DNA from: Scatophagus argus | Taxonomy: Eukaryota > Chordata > Actinopteri > Scatophagidae | NCBI RefSeq assembly: GCF_020382885.2 | Contig: NC_058511.1 | Coordinates: forward strand, 858,501 to 922,500 | Length of the DNA: 64,000 bases | Direction: 5' to 3' | In this document: positions 24,360 to 42,175 of the stretch, one piece after another | Layout: every line of letters begins with the position of its first letter | Position numbering within the stretch: position 1 is the first letter of the stretch | Notes under the pieces: model-generated | What the model was told of the DNA's origin: nothing | Seen by the model: the letters and a program-made list of their open reading frames with translations, nothing else | Databases searched by the model: none | Made by a program: the position numbers and the translations under genes

Positions 24360-25640
24360 GACTGGGAGGATTTGGAACAATTTAAAGTCCATGACCACGT
24401 GAAGAATCCGCAGCAAGCGATGTGTACCGACGTCGTGGTCCTCGTCAGCAGTCACGTCTACATAACTGTGCAGCCTCAGGTGTTATGGGCTCCAGCGACC
24501 CTCCTGTCACAGAGTAAGTTCACCGAAACCCTCCGCTCAAACACAGCATGTTGTTACCGTGAGATCATTAGGCTCCAAACACGTGAATTACACGTCCGTA
24601 CTGCCTGTTGACACGTGACCACGGACTGCGGTGTGAATGTTCACCGTTAATTTATGTGGTTTGTTCAAACAAAGACTTCAGAGCAGATCGCTTGACTGAT
24701 GCGTTGGTTCTCTTTTCAAGGGATGCGACTGAAACTCCACAGAGGAAATGCAATCCTGACAGCGTGACAGTGCGGGATGCTCAGCGCAGGTGACGTGATG
24801 GATTTCTTCTTGTGATAGACATGACAAGCATGGTGAAGCACTACCTGACTGCAGAGAGGACGTCGATCCCTCCACATCAACTAGAGCCGTCTGCTGAGGG
24901 GTTGAAACCACTGAACTTTACACTAAAGCGATGGTTTTCTGCCTCAGCAACATGTGTCACCTTTCAGTCAAGGAGGCCAACAGGCATAAAAGACAAACCC
25001 TGAGGCTTCTGGCTCCAAGGTGGAAGACAACCAGGAGAATGAAGCAAAAGTGGGAGGCAAAGAGGAGACAAACGCTGAGGATGTTGAAGAAATCGGCTGT
25101 GAGTCTGTGCAGCGGACATCAGTCCACTCAGGAGGTGTCAGCGTCCAGCAAACGGGGATTCTGGATCACATCGCTCACCCCACCAAGACGTCCATTTACG
25201 ACGTCCACTTTGGCAGGAAGTTGGAACGCGTGAGGAACGTCGCTGTGATAAGTTCCACTCCCCCACAGACGGCTGGAAACCTCCACATCCACGTGTACAC
25301 ATCCGCTGCAGGCTTTTGAAGAAGCCGTCGCCAGGATGTTAAAAGCGAAGCTGCAAAAGTCTGAAGGAAACACATCAGCTTTTTAACCAAAGTGAGGAGA
25401 CTTTTCTGCAGAAGGACGAGGAAAGTTTCTGCAGACGGTGAGGCGAACATGTCGGAGTCTCACGGTGAAGTCGTCGACCTGGAGAATGAAGCAAAGCCAG
25501 AGGAATGTGGTCTTCTGTGGCTCTGAGGAAGCCGTCCACACTGAAAAACACAAACCTCCCGCCGATTTTCAGCATGAACACACACTCTTCAGAAGGACGT
25601 GGACGATGGAGGACGTTTGGACTACGACCCAACAAAGAGC
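24360..25640 (+). pseudogene. Unrecognised coding-like segment, possibly a decaying multi-exon gene
   Basis: I do not recognise the product. Several short plus-strand stretches read like protein, and most follow AG acceptors: 24360-24513 (DWEDLEQFKVHDHVK), 25020-25316 (ETNAEDVEEIGCESV and TGILDHIAHPTKTSIYDV), about 25309-25385 in a shifted frame (EEAVARMLKAKLQKSEGN, then TAA), about 25434-25525 (SESHGEVVDLENEAKPEE, then TGA) and about 25588-25652 (DGGRLDYDPTKSFDS, then TGA). The element NEAK recurs in two of them. Frames change and stops occur between pieces, so this is either a gene with short exons whose joins I cannot fix, or a broken copy. Composition is richer in acidic and polar residues than surrounding noncoding DNA would give. 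Confidence 0.25.
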
Positions 25641-25909
25641 TTTGATTCTTGATATGCACTCCAGTAAAACTGGCCAAATATTAAAACTCTTTTTCAGAAT
25701 ATATTCTCAGAGGTGGAGTCAAAATACTTTCTTGAGAACATTTGTCAAGTTGAAGGGAAGAGTCAGCCTGACTGCAGTAACTCCAGTCAGCCACTAGATG
25801 GTGACATTTAACACACTTTATTCCCATGAAGACAAACACAAGCTGAACTTGACACTGACCAGCTTTTGTAGATTAAATCAAATACTCAGTGAGACAGAAG
25901 TCATTGCAC

Positions 25910-25963
<54 letters not shown>

Positions 25964-28391
25964 TGTCTCTCCATGCAAACATTCAGTTTGTTTCAGGCGT
26001 TCGTCCTGTTTTCAAGTCTATGACACAACCAAAGAAACACCTCAGTAACTCCAGATGTTTCATGCCCTGATGGATGGATTTGTCCAGTACTTTGGTGTGT
26101 GACCAGCTGACTGTTTAGTGCTAAAGAGCAAATATTTGTATTACAGATATTTTGTATTGCCCTAATTGCCCCAACTTAAGCTCCTCTATGCCTCGCCATA
26201 AGCTGCGGTCAGTGATGGAGTCCATCGGCTCAGACTTCCTGTGATGGTGAACCACTTCGACAGGAGCAGGATGTGCCCTCATGAGGCTCCAGCAGGGGGC
26301 AGCATGCTGTTATTTTCTGTAAGTTTCATTCCTGCTGCCCTTAAAGTCCAAATGAAATCACACTCAGTTATCGCTTGCTGTAGTCTGTGTTTCGGAGAAA
26401 CAGCAGCGGGACTGGATATTTAACGAGACGACCTTCATCAGTTAACTTCATTGATCTCTTCATCCAAACTGACAACCCCAGATATGATCAGCCTGATCCG
26501 AGGGGCCGTCCTGACTTATACTGTAAGCGTACTGAGAGATATGAGTATAACTCAGATGAGACCAGTTCAAATGAGACAGGAAGCTGTCCTGCAGCCCGTC
26601 CTCAGCGTCTGAACACACTCGAGCACTCAGAGTGTGAGCTGAGCCACTCGGGTTATTTTGGGGGTCAGCTGTCATTCGTCCTGTCAGCTGGACCCTCCTC
26701 CTCCTCGTCCTCCTCGTCTCTCCTTCCTCTGTCCCTCTCTGTTCTCTTCGTCACCTCCTCTCCTTCACTCCACTGATCCTGGTAAGCCACGTTTGATTCT
26801 CTTTACAAACGTCGTGAATGTTGTGTTGTTGCCAAACGCGAACAACAGAAGCTTAGCTTTTGGTCACTTTTGTGTACGTTTGTTTGTTAAAAAACAAAAA
26901 AACAAGAGTGTCAGTCATGGCTGCCGTGACAGAACAAGCTGCTGTGTCTTTGTCAGTGTGTGTCAGTCTGTCCTCACTTCACAGCTTCACATTATGTCAT
27001 AAAAGAAGTCAAAGTCCTGACATCTAAGTGTCATTTTATTACCATTTTAAACTTCAGGCTATTCATAGAGAATTTTTAAACTTAATTTTGTGGTTTCTGG
27101 TTGACTTTTTTGTGCTGTTAGACTTTACTTCATGTTGCTGTAAAACCTCGTTAATCTTGATCTCACCTTCTTCTGAAAGATTAATTCAGTTGTGCTCTTG
27201 TCGTTCTTTTCATTACAAGAAAGCTGAAGTTAAGCGAAAGCTGGCGTCCTTTAATGTGGTGTTTCTGTTAGCGCCTCCTGCTGGCTGTGATTTCAGGCTT
27301 GAACACACAGTTTGAGTGTGTGCACCAACAGGCACACGTTCAATTACACAGCTGACACGTTCAGGGAACGTGATTGGATGGGTAACTTGGTGGGTGGAGC
27401 CTGACTTTGCTTTGGGGGTGGAGGGGTGCATGAAGCAGGTAAACAGGTAAATAAAAACACACAAATTCTCAGCAAGTGTGTGTCTATGATGTGTGTGTGT
27501 GTGTGTGTGTGTGTGTGGTTTGACTAGTTTGACCATGTTTGGACACTCTCAGAATAGATGAGACAGGTGTGTGTGTGTGTGTGTGTGTGTGCGTGTGACA
27601 GAGGGGGGAGGGGGGTTGGCTCAGACAGCTAATTTTAACCTAGCAGATACAATAACACTGGCAGCCATCATGTTGCGACAGAACTGTTGTGGGGATAAAC
27701 ACACACACACTCAATACTTCAGTACTCAGACTTTTATTATTTATAGGCCTGAAGGATAAACTTTATGTCACCTTAAAAGACAAAAGCAGAAATCAGACGT
27801 TTGCCAGTTAATAATTATAAAAACATTCAGAGCAAAAGTAAAATCTTAAAGTCACTTTTGCATTTTAAAAAAGGTGTTTTGGTCGTTTTTAAGGGTCCAG
27901 CAGCTGAATCAGCTGCCTTAAACCTGCGTCCAGCAGGGGGCGACTCCGCTGGTTTCAGTCTGACTGTATGCATGTATGTGGGACTGAGGACTGAAGCTTC
28001 ATCATAATCCTGCTAACTTTATCTGCAGCTGGTGGAAACTGCCAAATTTCACCAGCCAATCAGATTAGTTGTTCGACTCTGACCCTCAGAGGGTGTGGAG
28101 ATTAAACCAGAGAGGCTGCTGGGAGGCGAGAGGCGCCGAGGGGGCTTTAAAGGCTTGTTGTCCTCCTACATTTAAATCCACGTTCCACGAGCAACATGAC
28201 AGACGCCGGCGGTTTGTCGCCACAAACCCACACGGTTTACACCAGACGTGCACACACCTTCACACTGACTGAGTTTGCTGGTTAACGACAGGCGAAAGAA
28301 GTGCAGCAGTTTGTCTGTCGGCCATGTTTTCTGTGTGGCACTTGGAGGTCAGCGGTTGTTCTCCTCCTGCGTTTCTCCCAGCTTGCTGAAG

Positions 28392-33488
<5,097 letters not shown>

Positions 33489-33833
33489 AGCTCAGGATGT
33501 GCAGAAGTGTGTGTGTGTGTGTGTGTGTGTGGTGTTGTTTGGGAATAGTGTGTGTGTGTGTGTGTGTGTGCTTAGCTAAAATCATCCGGTTAACAGTTAA
33601 AGCCTTTGGTTTGTCCAGCTGGTGCAGCTGAAGCTGTCAGTGTTGTTTTCTCAGCACAGGAGAGCAGACGAACAAAGCGACTGTGTTTTACAGTTTGAAT
33701 ATTCAGAGTTAAATCCAGATTTAGTGTGAACAAAAGTGCCATCAAACATTTTTTAAGATGCTAAAGCAGTAAAGAGCAAAGCTGTAAAGCAGTCTGTTTT
33801 AAACTAAAAACCACAGTGCATCACTGCAACACA

Positions 33834-33839
33834 AATAAA
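33834..33839 (+). other. txlnb polyadenylation signal
   Basis: AATAAA about 345 bases after the stop codon, followed by a T-rich stretch and a gtttgttt-type downstream region. The 3' UTR before it carries two (GT)n tracts at 33509-33532 and 33549-33571. Confidence 0.6.
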
Positions 33840-36800
33840 GTGATTTTTTTGACAGACATTTTGCTTGTGTTTTGTTTTGGGTTTTTTTTATCTACAAAGT
33901 TTATATCTGAATATTATCAAAATTTTAATATTGTTCATTGGCCTTCAAGACCACGGATACATATAAATATATGTATGTTAATGTAGAAACAGATAAATTA
34001 TTAAGACCTTTTTTGTCATGTAAGAGTAACATCACCTCCCTGTACTGCAAAAGCGTGTACAGTACAACAGAACCACCACTAGATGGAGCTGTTCTCCTGT
34101 CAGATCTGGATTAGAGGCTTGACACTGATTTGTTACAGCCTCCATATCGCTGCTAAAATCCTGATGTTTTGCTATTTGGTAGATGTTAAAATTTGAGTTG
34201 TTTTATTTGCTTTTGACACTTTCACATTAAAAACAGTCTAAAAATACTGACGTTCACACTGAGGACACAAAGGAGCCAAACTGCCAGGTCCAAAGGTGAC
34301 TTCAGTGCAACAAATTTATTTCTTTACTGGCTTTCATTAGAGGTTTTATTATTGTTTTCCAGCAAACTTTTGAGAGCAACACTGTAACTTTTAACATTTG
34401 TCTTTCTGTTCATGTATTGTCATCAAAACTAATACAGAATAAGTTCGATTTCTAAACTTTAATCCAAAGCTTTGATCATTGCTACATTTTTATACTCTTC
34501 CCCACACGTGTGTGTTTTGTTCTGCGTGATCCCTCCCACTGCATCATGACACATTAGTAAAACAAGATCTAACCTAAGCATCATATTTAAGTCAGGTACT
34601 CAAATATTATTGCAGTTTTTAAAGGTCAAAATGTGTGCTTTTTAGTTTAGTTGCCAGAAGCTGCTGATCTGTTCCAGTTTAACAGTAAAGAAAAAAGCTC
34701 TTAACAAATGTGAGTGGAGGGTTCAGAGGTGACAAAATGCATTTTTTACTTCAACAGTGTTATGGTGTTTCTAAAACGAAGAAGGAACACCTGAGAGGTA
34801 CAAAGGATTTAAAGTGTCAGATAAGAGCAGGAGGAGAGGACTGAGATTTGGAGGGCGGTTTGATTCGAGGCAGAAGCGAGGAGGTTTTTGAAGCGTTTCG
34901 ACCTTGTGACAGAAGATAAGAGTGGACTTAACGAGTGCGTGTGGAGCAACGACACAGTTTGGTAATAATCTGGTAATCGGTTCAAGACGAATGCATCAGC
35001 ACAGGCCACAGCCACCTCCACCTGAAGGGTGTCCATCGAGGAGGTTATTTAGGTCTCTTTGTGATGGGCCACACAAAAACAGGATGGTGTTTGGCACAAC
35101 AGTCTTCCCTTCTGTTCACGTGAATTTCAGCACGTGGAGTTTGCCCGGCTGGAAGTGACTCATCATCCACTGCTGTTGTTTAAATCGTACGAAAACAAAC
35201 ATGCAGAATCTTTTGAGTTGTTTTCTAAGAGCTTTTCTGCTCAGTTTGAGGAGAAATGTTCAGTTGCTGCAGGCATTCAGTCATGTTTTAATTTCATTTT
35301 TCTTTGCTTGACAGCAGCCAACTATAAAGGTTATAAGGTAATAGAAAAATTCAGTTCAGCTTTCTCCTTGTGAAGGTAGTTCATGTTTCAGATGTTTCAG
35401 CTTCAGTGCGAAACGCTGCGGGTGGAGAATGTAAAGCAGCCCTGAGTCTGACTCACACTCGTCGTATCTGCAGGAAACAGACACGACGCCTGCCTCCACG
35501 CAGGAGGAAAGTTCCCCATGTGCCGGTGATTAAGCTAATCTGAGCTGCGTGTTTTACTGCCGCGAGCCTGAAACGTGTGCATGTGGGGAATCACGCTGAC
35601 AGACAGAAGACGGGAGACGCTGATGTTCCACCTGCTAACCTCTCTTTAATCCACTCGGGTCTCAAAGTCTTCAGCACACACACAACCGTCCTCCACCCCT
35701 GAAATGACCACCTTCACAAACCGCACACAGTGTGTGTGTTCAGAGACAAGAGCATCACTGAGGTCCAGCTTTGGCTGATCCCGTCTGACTGTCACAGTTT
35801 ATTCTCAGTATTCGTACTGTAGAAATCCTGACGTGATTTCAGGCACCCGTGAAGAGGACCAGCCACTTCTTAACCGTGATGTTAGCCTGAGGCGGAGCAG
35901 GATTGGTTGTTATCGGAGGGTGTTTTGAGGTCATCCACCTGAGGCCTGTTGTGCGGCTGTCACAGCTGGCAGGAGCTGCAGGAGTTTACCTGGCTGAGTA
36001 CCTGAACACTACTGAAACCATATGTGTTTCTGTCTTGTCCTTTCACATCCATTAGTTTTTTAAAAAAGACATTATTGTGTGGTCTGTGCCTTTAGCGTCA
36101 GTCAGGCTCACGTCTAGATGTTGGTCTGTTGATGGTGTCCCCTGGTACAGCATTGTGTGTGTGTGTGTGTGTCCTCTGACTACATGGATTTGATTTATCA
36201 TCTACAGATCGCAGACGTTACTTTAAAAAAGCGAGACACTGTAAGGATTAAGACATCAGTACACTGGCGGTGTACTGGGTGTACTGGGTGTACTGGGTGT
36301 ACTGGGTGTACTGGGTGTACTGGGTGTACTCTGTTCACACTGGGCCGTCGTATGTGTCTGTAGAGGTGAGGGTTTTAGGTCTAAAAGGGGGCGCTCAGAG
36401 TTTAACCACAGTTCAGACACAAACAGACTTCGGGGTGTTTTTCTCTTCGGCTGCTCCTTTTGTTTATTAAAATCCTGCTGCGTGTGCTTCTGCCTGATAA
36501 AATCAACTCCAGCTCCCAAACAGCCTGTTGAGGAAGCACAAATGTCCCAAAATAGACTCACTGTGGAGGCACGAAAACACACCACATCGCATCGAGTCCT
36601 CGCTTTAACTCATGTTCATCTTTTGTCTCCTCCATCTGTGGCACACACTCTGTTTCATGTGCTTTACACTAATTCATCTTTCTCAAATCCTGCAGCTCGC
36701 TCCACGGCCCGCCCTCCAGGTGTGTGTTGAAGATCAGCTCGTGTAACACACACATCACACATCACGTGTTACGGTGACAGCAGCTGCACGTCACACCAGA

Positions 36801-37640
36801 GGAGGGTGTAAGGAGGCGTCTCAGCCTGGGGTCCAGAGAAGGTCTGTGCTGGGCTTCGGTCCCCACAGAGTCAGCTAAAAAGAAAACTAAAATACAACAA
36901 AGTGACTTCAAACCAGAGGACCCTGATCACGACGTAACAAGACATCTTAATGCTGTAAGTTGTTCAGCCCAGAGATGAGGTGGCTTTGGGCTCCAGTGGG
37001 AAAAACACTGTGTGTGTGTTTTCAATGCAGTATCACCTCAACTGCCAGTCTGAGTTAAGAGAAATCAGAAAGATGAAATCTGCTCAGTATCTCACAAACT
37101 GATTTTTATTAACAGTGGTTTATAAATGTGCAGCTTTGTTCAGTCAACCACAGCCGAGTCATGAGAAGAATTTGTGTCCATAGTGCAGATACCACAGATT
37201 ATACTTCATGATAATCTGAAACACTGATCCTGTCGGATCTTTACATCAATCAGACATAAGTGGATACTGTGAGTATCAGCAAGCACTTCTTATTTTCTTT
37301 TCTCAGTTCTGAAGTGAAAAATGAAGGCCGAGTAAGAAGGAGGAAATCAGTGAGCTGAGTGCAAAGTGAATACTACATCATGAATTTAAAGACACTAGTG
37401 AGGAGCATCCAGCACGCTGCTCTCCTAACGGAGTCTGCGCCCTGTGCTGGTGAGCTGCTGTCGTTACTGATGCGCACGAGTGGAGCTCTGCTTCACGAGC
37501 TGTTCGCGGGTCGCTGATTGGACGGCTGACTGTGGCTGTAATGCGCTGTGATCTGACCTGCTGGACCAGAGGACACTTCGGCCGTGTCCTCTTCCAGGAG
37601 CCGCACCTGCGGGAGGTTTGGGAGGTGCAGCTTATGGCAT
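33840..37640. other. Intergenic region downstream of txlnb
   Basis: No gene recognised on either strand. Features are a (GT)n tract at about 36151-36171 and a 9-bp tandem repeat at 36266-36331. Open frames here are short and lack coding character. Confidence 0.5.
36266..36331. repeat. 9-bp tandem repeat (gggtgtact)n
   Basis: About seven head-to-tail copies of a nonamer, almost perfect. The 9-bp period keeps all frames open, so apparent peptides here are periodic artefacts. Confidence 0.9.
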
Positions 37641-37993
37641 TACATTCATACCACAATTCTGAGCGCGAAACATTCAAATCGAGCGCACCAAACTTCTGCT
37701 TGAGCAGACAAAAGTCGATTCTGCGCGCTCACAACGCGACTTTCCCTCAGTCTGCCTCAGCCGCGCGCGCTCAAGCTTTGCACGTTATCGATGTGCCACA
37801 AAGGTCAACCAATCAGAGCACTGCTTCTGCTCCAATCACATCTTTTTACCGTGGAGCCCGAGAGTGTGACGTGGCGGAGTAGGGAAACCGCAATGCATTG
37901 TGGGTTTTACAGGCAACAGAAGAGCGTGTTGACGCCGGCCGCACGCGTGACGCTGCTCTCGTGTCCTGTTGTTTTATTTAAACAAGTTAAAAC

Positions 37994-38467
37994 GTGGTGC
38001 AAACGTGCCGTGTCGTTCACGCGATCGCTTCAGTAAAAACACACGATGGGCTGAGATCGTTCACGTCTAAAGCGCGGGGAGCGCGTGTAAGCCACACGCA
38101 CCTGGCCGAGCGGTGTGCCATCCTCAGGAAACGCTTACCGGGAGATCTGGTTTTGGCAGACCGTGGATTTAACATCGGGGATGAAGCTGGACTGATGTGT
38201 GCCGAGGTGCAAAGCCCGGGCTTCACAAGAGGACGTGCTGGACCCGAGACCTGCGGAGGAGACGCGGCAGCTCACCTAAGAGTCCGCGTGGAAGGAGTTT
38301 GGTATGACTCACCTGAGCGCAGCACACCAGGGAGCCTGCTGGTTCCACCTGAAGGTGAGGAACTTTCCTTCATTGATAAGACTGTGACTGTGTGCTGTGC
38401 TGTAAGTAACACGTCTCCCAGTGCCGCCATTAAACAGCGAGGCCCTGCGATAGCACACAGTGACTGA
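37994..38467 (+). pseudogene. DDE (DDE_Tnp_4-type) transposase fragment
   Basis: An open stretch inside the transposon contains ARVSHTHLAERC and LPGDLVLADRGFNIGDEAG. This matches the part of Harbinger/ISL2EU nucleases around the second catalytic Asp (GD-VLADRGF) and the following pocket (SPGFTRGR). The next conserved block appears in a different frame (PAEETRQLT, then a stop), where intact relatives have E-TR-IA-VRIHVE. The enzyme is therefore frameshifted and lacks its N-terminal part. It is a dead copy with no expected activity. Confidence 0.7.
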
Positions 38468-39241
38468 CCGACAGAGTGAGTGCATTGAACACAACACTCT
38501 GTGAACTGGCTCTTATTCATGTAGTTTCACTTTCTGTGGTTTTCTGAACATAAAATGAACGGCTGCTAATCTTCCTCTGCTTATTTCTGTTTATCGTTAA
38601 CATGTCATTGATATGTCAGGCACAGGAAAACCTCCTCACCTGCTACCTGCTCATGACGACACACTGCAGGTCCGCACTTTACGAAGAAAGGTAATGAAAC
38701 TACACCTGATGGTGATAAGAAATGTTGTAGTGCAGCGGGATTAAATGAAACTGTATTCCACCTACTTTAATTTAATATTAAAAAATATTTACTCAGACAA
38801 CAATGTGTGAACACTTCTTGTTTCAAAGTGTTTTCAGTTTATTACAGACATTGTTGTGCAGTGCAGTGACTCAGTTAAAGTTCCCGTAGGAGTGCAGACA
38901 GGCTGCCGACAGCAGAAGACTGCGTGCAGACACACAGATATCACTTCAGATGAGGTGACGGTGTGATAACTAACGCCGCTGACCAGAGGACAAGCTCAGC
39001 TTCGGACAGCGGCGGCATTTATATCCAGTGTCCAGTCAACGAGGAACCGAGCCTTTGGAACAGGGTCCAGCTCGCCACGGTACGGCCCGTTTTTCCATCC
39101 TCTCTCTCTCGCAGCGCCGTATCTGTCGCGAAGTGATGTAAACAAAAAAAATTTGCCCACAAAATGGCGGCCGCGACCCACAATGCATTGCGAGATCACG
39201 TGCCCTGTCGAGCCACATAGACTTTTACTGAGACCGCAAAG

Positions 39242-39562
39242 TAACGAGTCTTGTTAAGCTAACAGCGAAAAGTCCGTCGCTTCTCTTTTGTGGAGGCATT
39301 CAATGCAGAAGTAGTTCCTTCAGAGCGTAATAACATGTTGGTTCGCGAGTGGTGGTACAGTTCAACACGTGATCGTGCTACACCAATAGGGTACTCGTTT
39401 TACGTCAACACAAGGGCAACATGGCTGCCCCCATGGTTTTATTCAACGTTACCGATAAAGAGAAAAACAGCCGGAAGTCCTCTGAAGTGGGTCACATGGG
39501 TTCTAAACGGTGCTGTACACGTAGCTGCGTCCTTTTTGCTGTTAGCTTAACAAGACTCGTTA
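39242..39562. mobile_element. 321-bp MITE nested in the larger transposon
   Basis: Perfect 25-bp terminal inverted repeats, starting taacgagtcttgttaagcta at 39242 and mirrored at 39538-39562. The TA at both ends would fit a TA target duplication (Tc1/mariner-like). No coding capacity is recognised. It lies in the right arm of the transposon, so it probably inserted later. Confidence 0.8.
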
Positions 39563-39850
39563 TGTTTAATGAACTAAAGATTGCGTAGCCCCCAGACTGC
39601 GGAGCGGAAGTCCGCTTCGACGACTTTTCGTGGTTCACCTTGCGGTCTAATAAATCTCTGTGGTAAAACGTCCCACGTGGGTGCTGCGATGTGATTGGAG
39701 CAGAAGCTTGCGCGCGCGCGGCTGAGGCAGACTGAGGGAAAGTCGCGTTGTGAGCGCGCAGCAGCCATTTTGTGAGCGCAGAATCGACTTTTATCTGCTC
39801 AAGCAGAAGTTTGATGCGCTCATTTTAATTTTTGGCGCTCAGAATTGTTT

Positions 39851-40849
39851 TATTAGGACATGAGTGCTGCCGCCCAACAGGAACACCTGCACACGGACTC
39901 CACGGATTCAGGATCAGGACTTTGTGCTCAGTGACCTTCAGTTCTGCTGCACTTTGATGCCCAGTTCTTAATCAAATAAATCTGATTATTTTAAGAATAA
40001 AGTGCAAAATGGTGCTTTTTTCATCATTATTATTATTATTATTATGGTAAAACTCACTTTGGTGTTTGTACTCTTTTTGTTTTGTTGTGATTTCCTCTTT
40101 CCTGACTTATCCATTTATGATTTGTTTTCACTTTGTGTTTATTTTTCTCTTTATCCCTCCTTTACGTGCTCCTACACCTGAGACCCTACCAGCCACTGTA
40201 CGTTAACTTGGCCATTATTCTTCTCCTGCGAGCGGCCGAGGCGAACACGGCTGATGGTCGCCTTCCTGTTGCAGCGTGACGGCTGAAACCGTGTTTGAGT
40301 GCAGCATTTCTCTGCTTCGTGTGGAGAAGCTTTAGCTCCCGGCACTTTAATCTGTAAAAGACGTAAACTGAGAATATGCAGCTTCTGTCTTTCCTTTGAA
40401 AGGGTCATGAAAACGCAGTCTGTGGTCTCACTTGAAGCAGCTTTCGATTCTCGTTTCCTGCAGGTACGACTGCTTCAGACGTGTTTGCTGTTGTTGTAAA
40501 TGAATGAAATCCAGTGAGAAGAAGCAGGACAAACGCAGGACAGTCGGCACAAAAGCCTCCTGAGCGAATCGAATCACCGCTGACTTCCACAACAGAAGCT
40601 GCTGCTGTCCGGATGGGAGCCCGATTCAATTCAGTTTCACTGAAAAAATAAAAGCTTGTGTCAAACGTGTCCTCCCGCTCACTCTTCACTTCACTTCACC
40701 TGCTCTCTCTCTCCTCATCCTCCTCTTTTTCCTTATCTTCCTCTCATTCGAACTCTTCCTCCTCTACAACCCGACAAATCAGTTTCAGTCACTTCTTTCT
40801 CTGCAAATGACTCGTTATCAGCAGCCAGACAACCTGCACGTTGTGCCAC
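39851..40849. other. Noncoding stretch between transposon and minisatellite
   Basis: A (TTA)n run lies at about 40027-40044, and C/T-rich DNA at about 40700-40770 leads into the minisatellite. No gene is seen. Confidence 0.5.
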
Positions 40850-42175
40850 TCAGTGCAGGTGTGTGTGTCTGTGTGCATGTGTGTACATGCATGTCTGTGT
40901 GTGTACATGCATGTCTGTGTGTGTATGTGTCTGTGTGTGCGTATGTGTCTGTGTGGACATGCGTGTGTGTACATGCATGTCTGTGTGTGCGCGTGTGTAC
41001 ATGTGTGTGCGTGTCTGTATGTGTGTGTGTGTACATGTGTGTACATGCATGTCTGTGTGCGTGTCTGTGTGCGTGTGTACATGTGTCTGTGTGTGTACAT
41101 GTGTGTGCATGTCTGTGTATGTGTGTGCGTGTGTGTACATGTGTGTGCGTGTCTGTGTGTGTACATGTGTGTGCATGTCTGTGTGTGTACATGTGTGTGC
41201 GTGTGTGTACATGTGTGTGCGTGTCTGTGTACGTGTGTGCGTGTGTGTACATGTGTGTGCGTGTCTGTGTGTGTACATGTGTGTGCGTGTGTGTACATGT
41301 GTGTGCGTGTCTGTGTACGTGTGTGTGCGTGTCTGTGTACATGTGTGTGCGTGTGTGTACATGTGTGTACATGTGTGTGCGTGTCTGTGTACATGTGTGT
41401 GCGTGTGTGTACATGTGTGTACATGTGTGTGCGTGTGTGTACATGTGTGTACATGTGTGTGCGTGTCTGTATGTGTGTGCGTGTGTGTGCGTGTCTGTGT
41501 GCGTGTGTGTACATGTGTGTGCATGTCTGTGTATGTGTGTGCGTGTGTGTACATGTGTGTGCATGTCTGTGTATGTGTGTGTACATGTGTGTGCGTGTGT
41601 GTACATGTGTGTGCGTGTCTGTGTACATGTGTGTGCGTGTGTGTACATGTGTGTGCGTGTCTGTGTATGTGTGTGCGTGTGTGTACATGTCTGTATGTGT
41701 GTGCGTGTGTGTGCGTGTCTGTGTGCGTGTGTGTACATGTGTGTGCATGTGTGTGCGTGTGTGTACATGTGTGTGCGTGTCTGTGTGCGTGTGTGTACAT
41801 GTGTGTGCGTGTCTGTGTATGTGTGTGCGTGTCTGTATGTGTGTGCGTGTGTGTGCATGTCTGTGTATGTGTGTGCGTGTCTGTGTGCGTGTGTGTACAT
41901 GTGTGTACATGTGTGTGCATGTCTGTGTATGTGTGTGCGTGTGTGTGCGTGTCTGTGTGCGTGTGTGTACATGTGTGTACATGCATGTCTGTGTGTGCGC
42001 GTGTGTACATGTGTGTGCGTGTGTGTACATGTGTGTACATGCATGTCTGTGTGTGTGTGTCTGTGTGCGTGTGTGTACATGTGTGTCTGTGCATGTGTGT
42101 GCACGTGTGTGTGTATGTGTGTGCATGTGTGTACATGCATGTCTGTGTGTATGTGTGTGTGTGTGTGTGTGTTCC
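40850..42175. repeat. 1.3-kb TG-rich minisatellite (Z-DNA-type alternating sequence)
   Basis: Almost the whole stretch alternates purine and pyrimidine in nested units built from tgtgtgtacatg, tgtgtgcgtgtc and tgtgtatgtg. There are longer unit families (tgtgtacatgtgtgtgcgtg), with the CTG transition in gtgtctgtgt breaking strict alternation at intervals. Very long open frames exist on both strands because the period contains no stops, giving Cys/Val- or Thr/His-only peptides. These are not genes. Confidence 0.97.

Larger units (their letters stand above)
21973..28391. other. Intergenic region between claudin-20 and taxilin genes
   Basis: Mostly noncoding. Dinucleotide arrays lie at 22717-22742, 23616-23640, 23808-23862 (CA), 24040-24122 (GT), 25912-25958, 27488-27518 and 27567-27594. 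An ATCTT-type tail of a retroelement lies at about 23875-23906 (aataaaggcctg, then tcttatcttatctta). One stretch, about 24360-25640, is coding-like and annotated separately. A C/T-rich stretch ending at a good donor (ctg/gtaagc near 26780) could be a noncoding first exon of the taxilin gene. Confidence 0.5.
37650..39850 (+). mobile_element. Degenerate Harbinger/ISL2EU-like DNA transposon with long inverted repeats
   Basis: The left arm (about 37654-37910) and right arm (about 39176-39850) are inverted copies. Shared elements include acaattctgagcgc at the outer ends, aaacttctgcttgagcag, aaagtcgattctgcg, gcgactttccctcagtctgc, cttctgctccaatcacatc and, inside, gcaatgcattgtgggt. Between the arms is a transposase remnant. 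The right arm is interrupted by a separate MITE. Target-site duplications could not be assigned with confidence. Confidence 0.75.

Noticed and set aside
21046..28391. TFB1M exons expected near TIAM2/CLDN20
   Set aside because: I looked for methyltransferase motifs and saw none in the plus or minus frames.
38996..39199. Minus-strand 67-codon frame inside the transposon
   Set aside because: It is open and somewhat protein-like (GPYRGELDPVPKARF), but no family is recognised and no neighbouring exon supports it.
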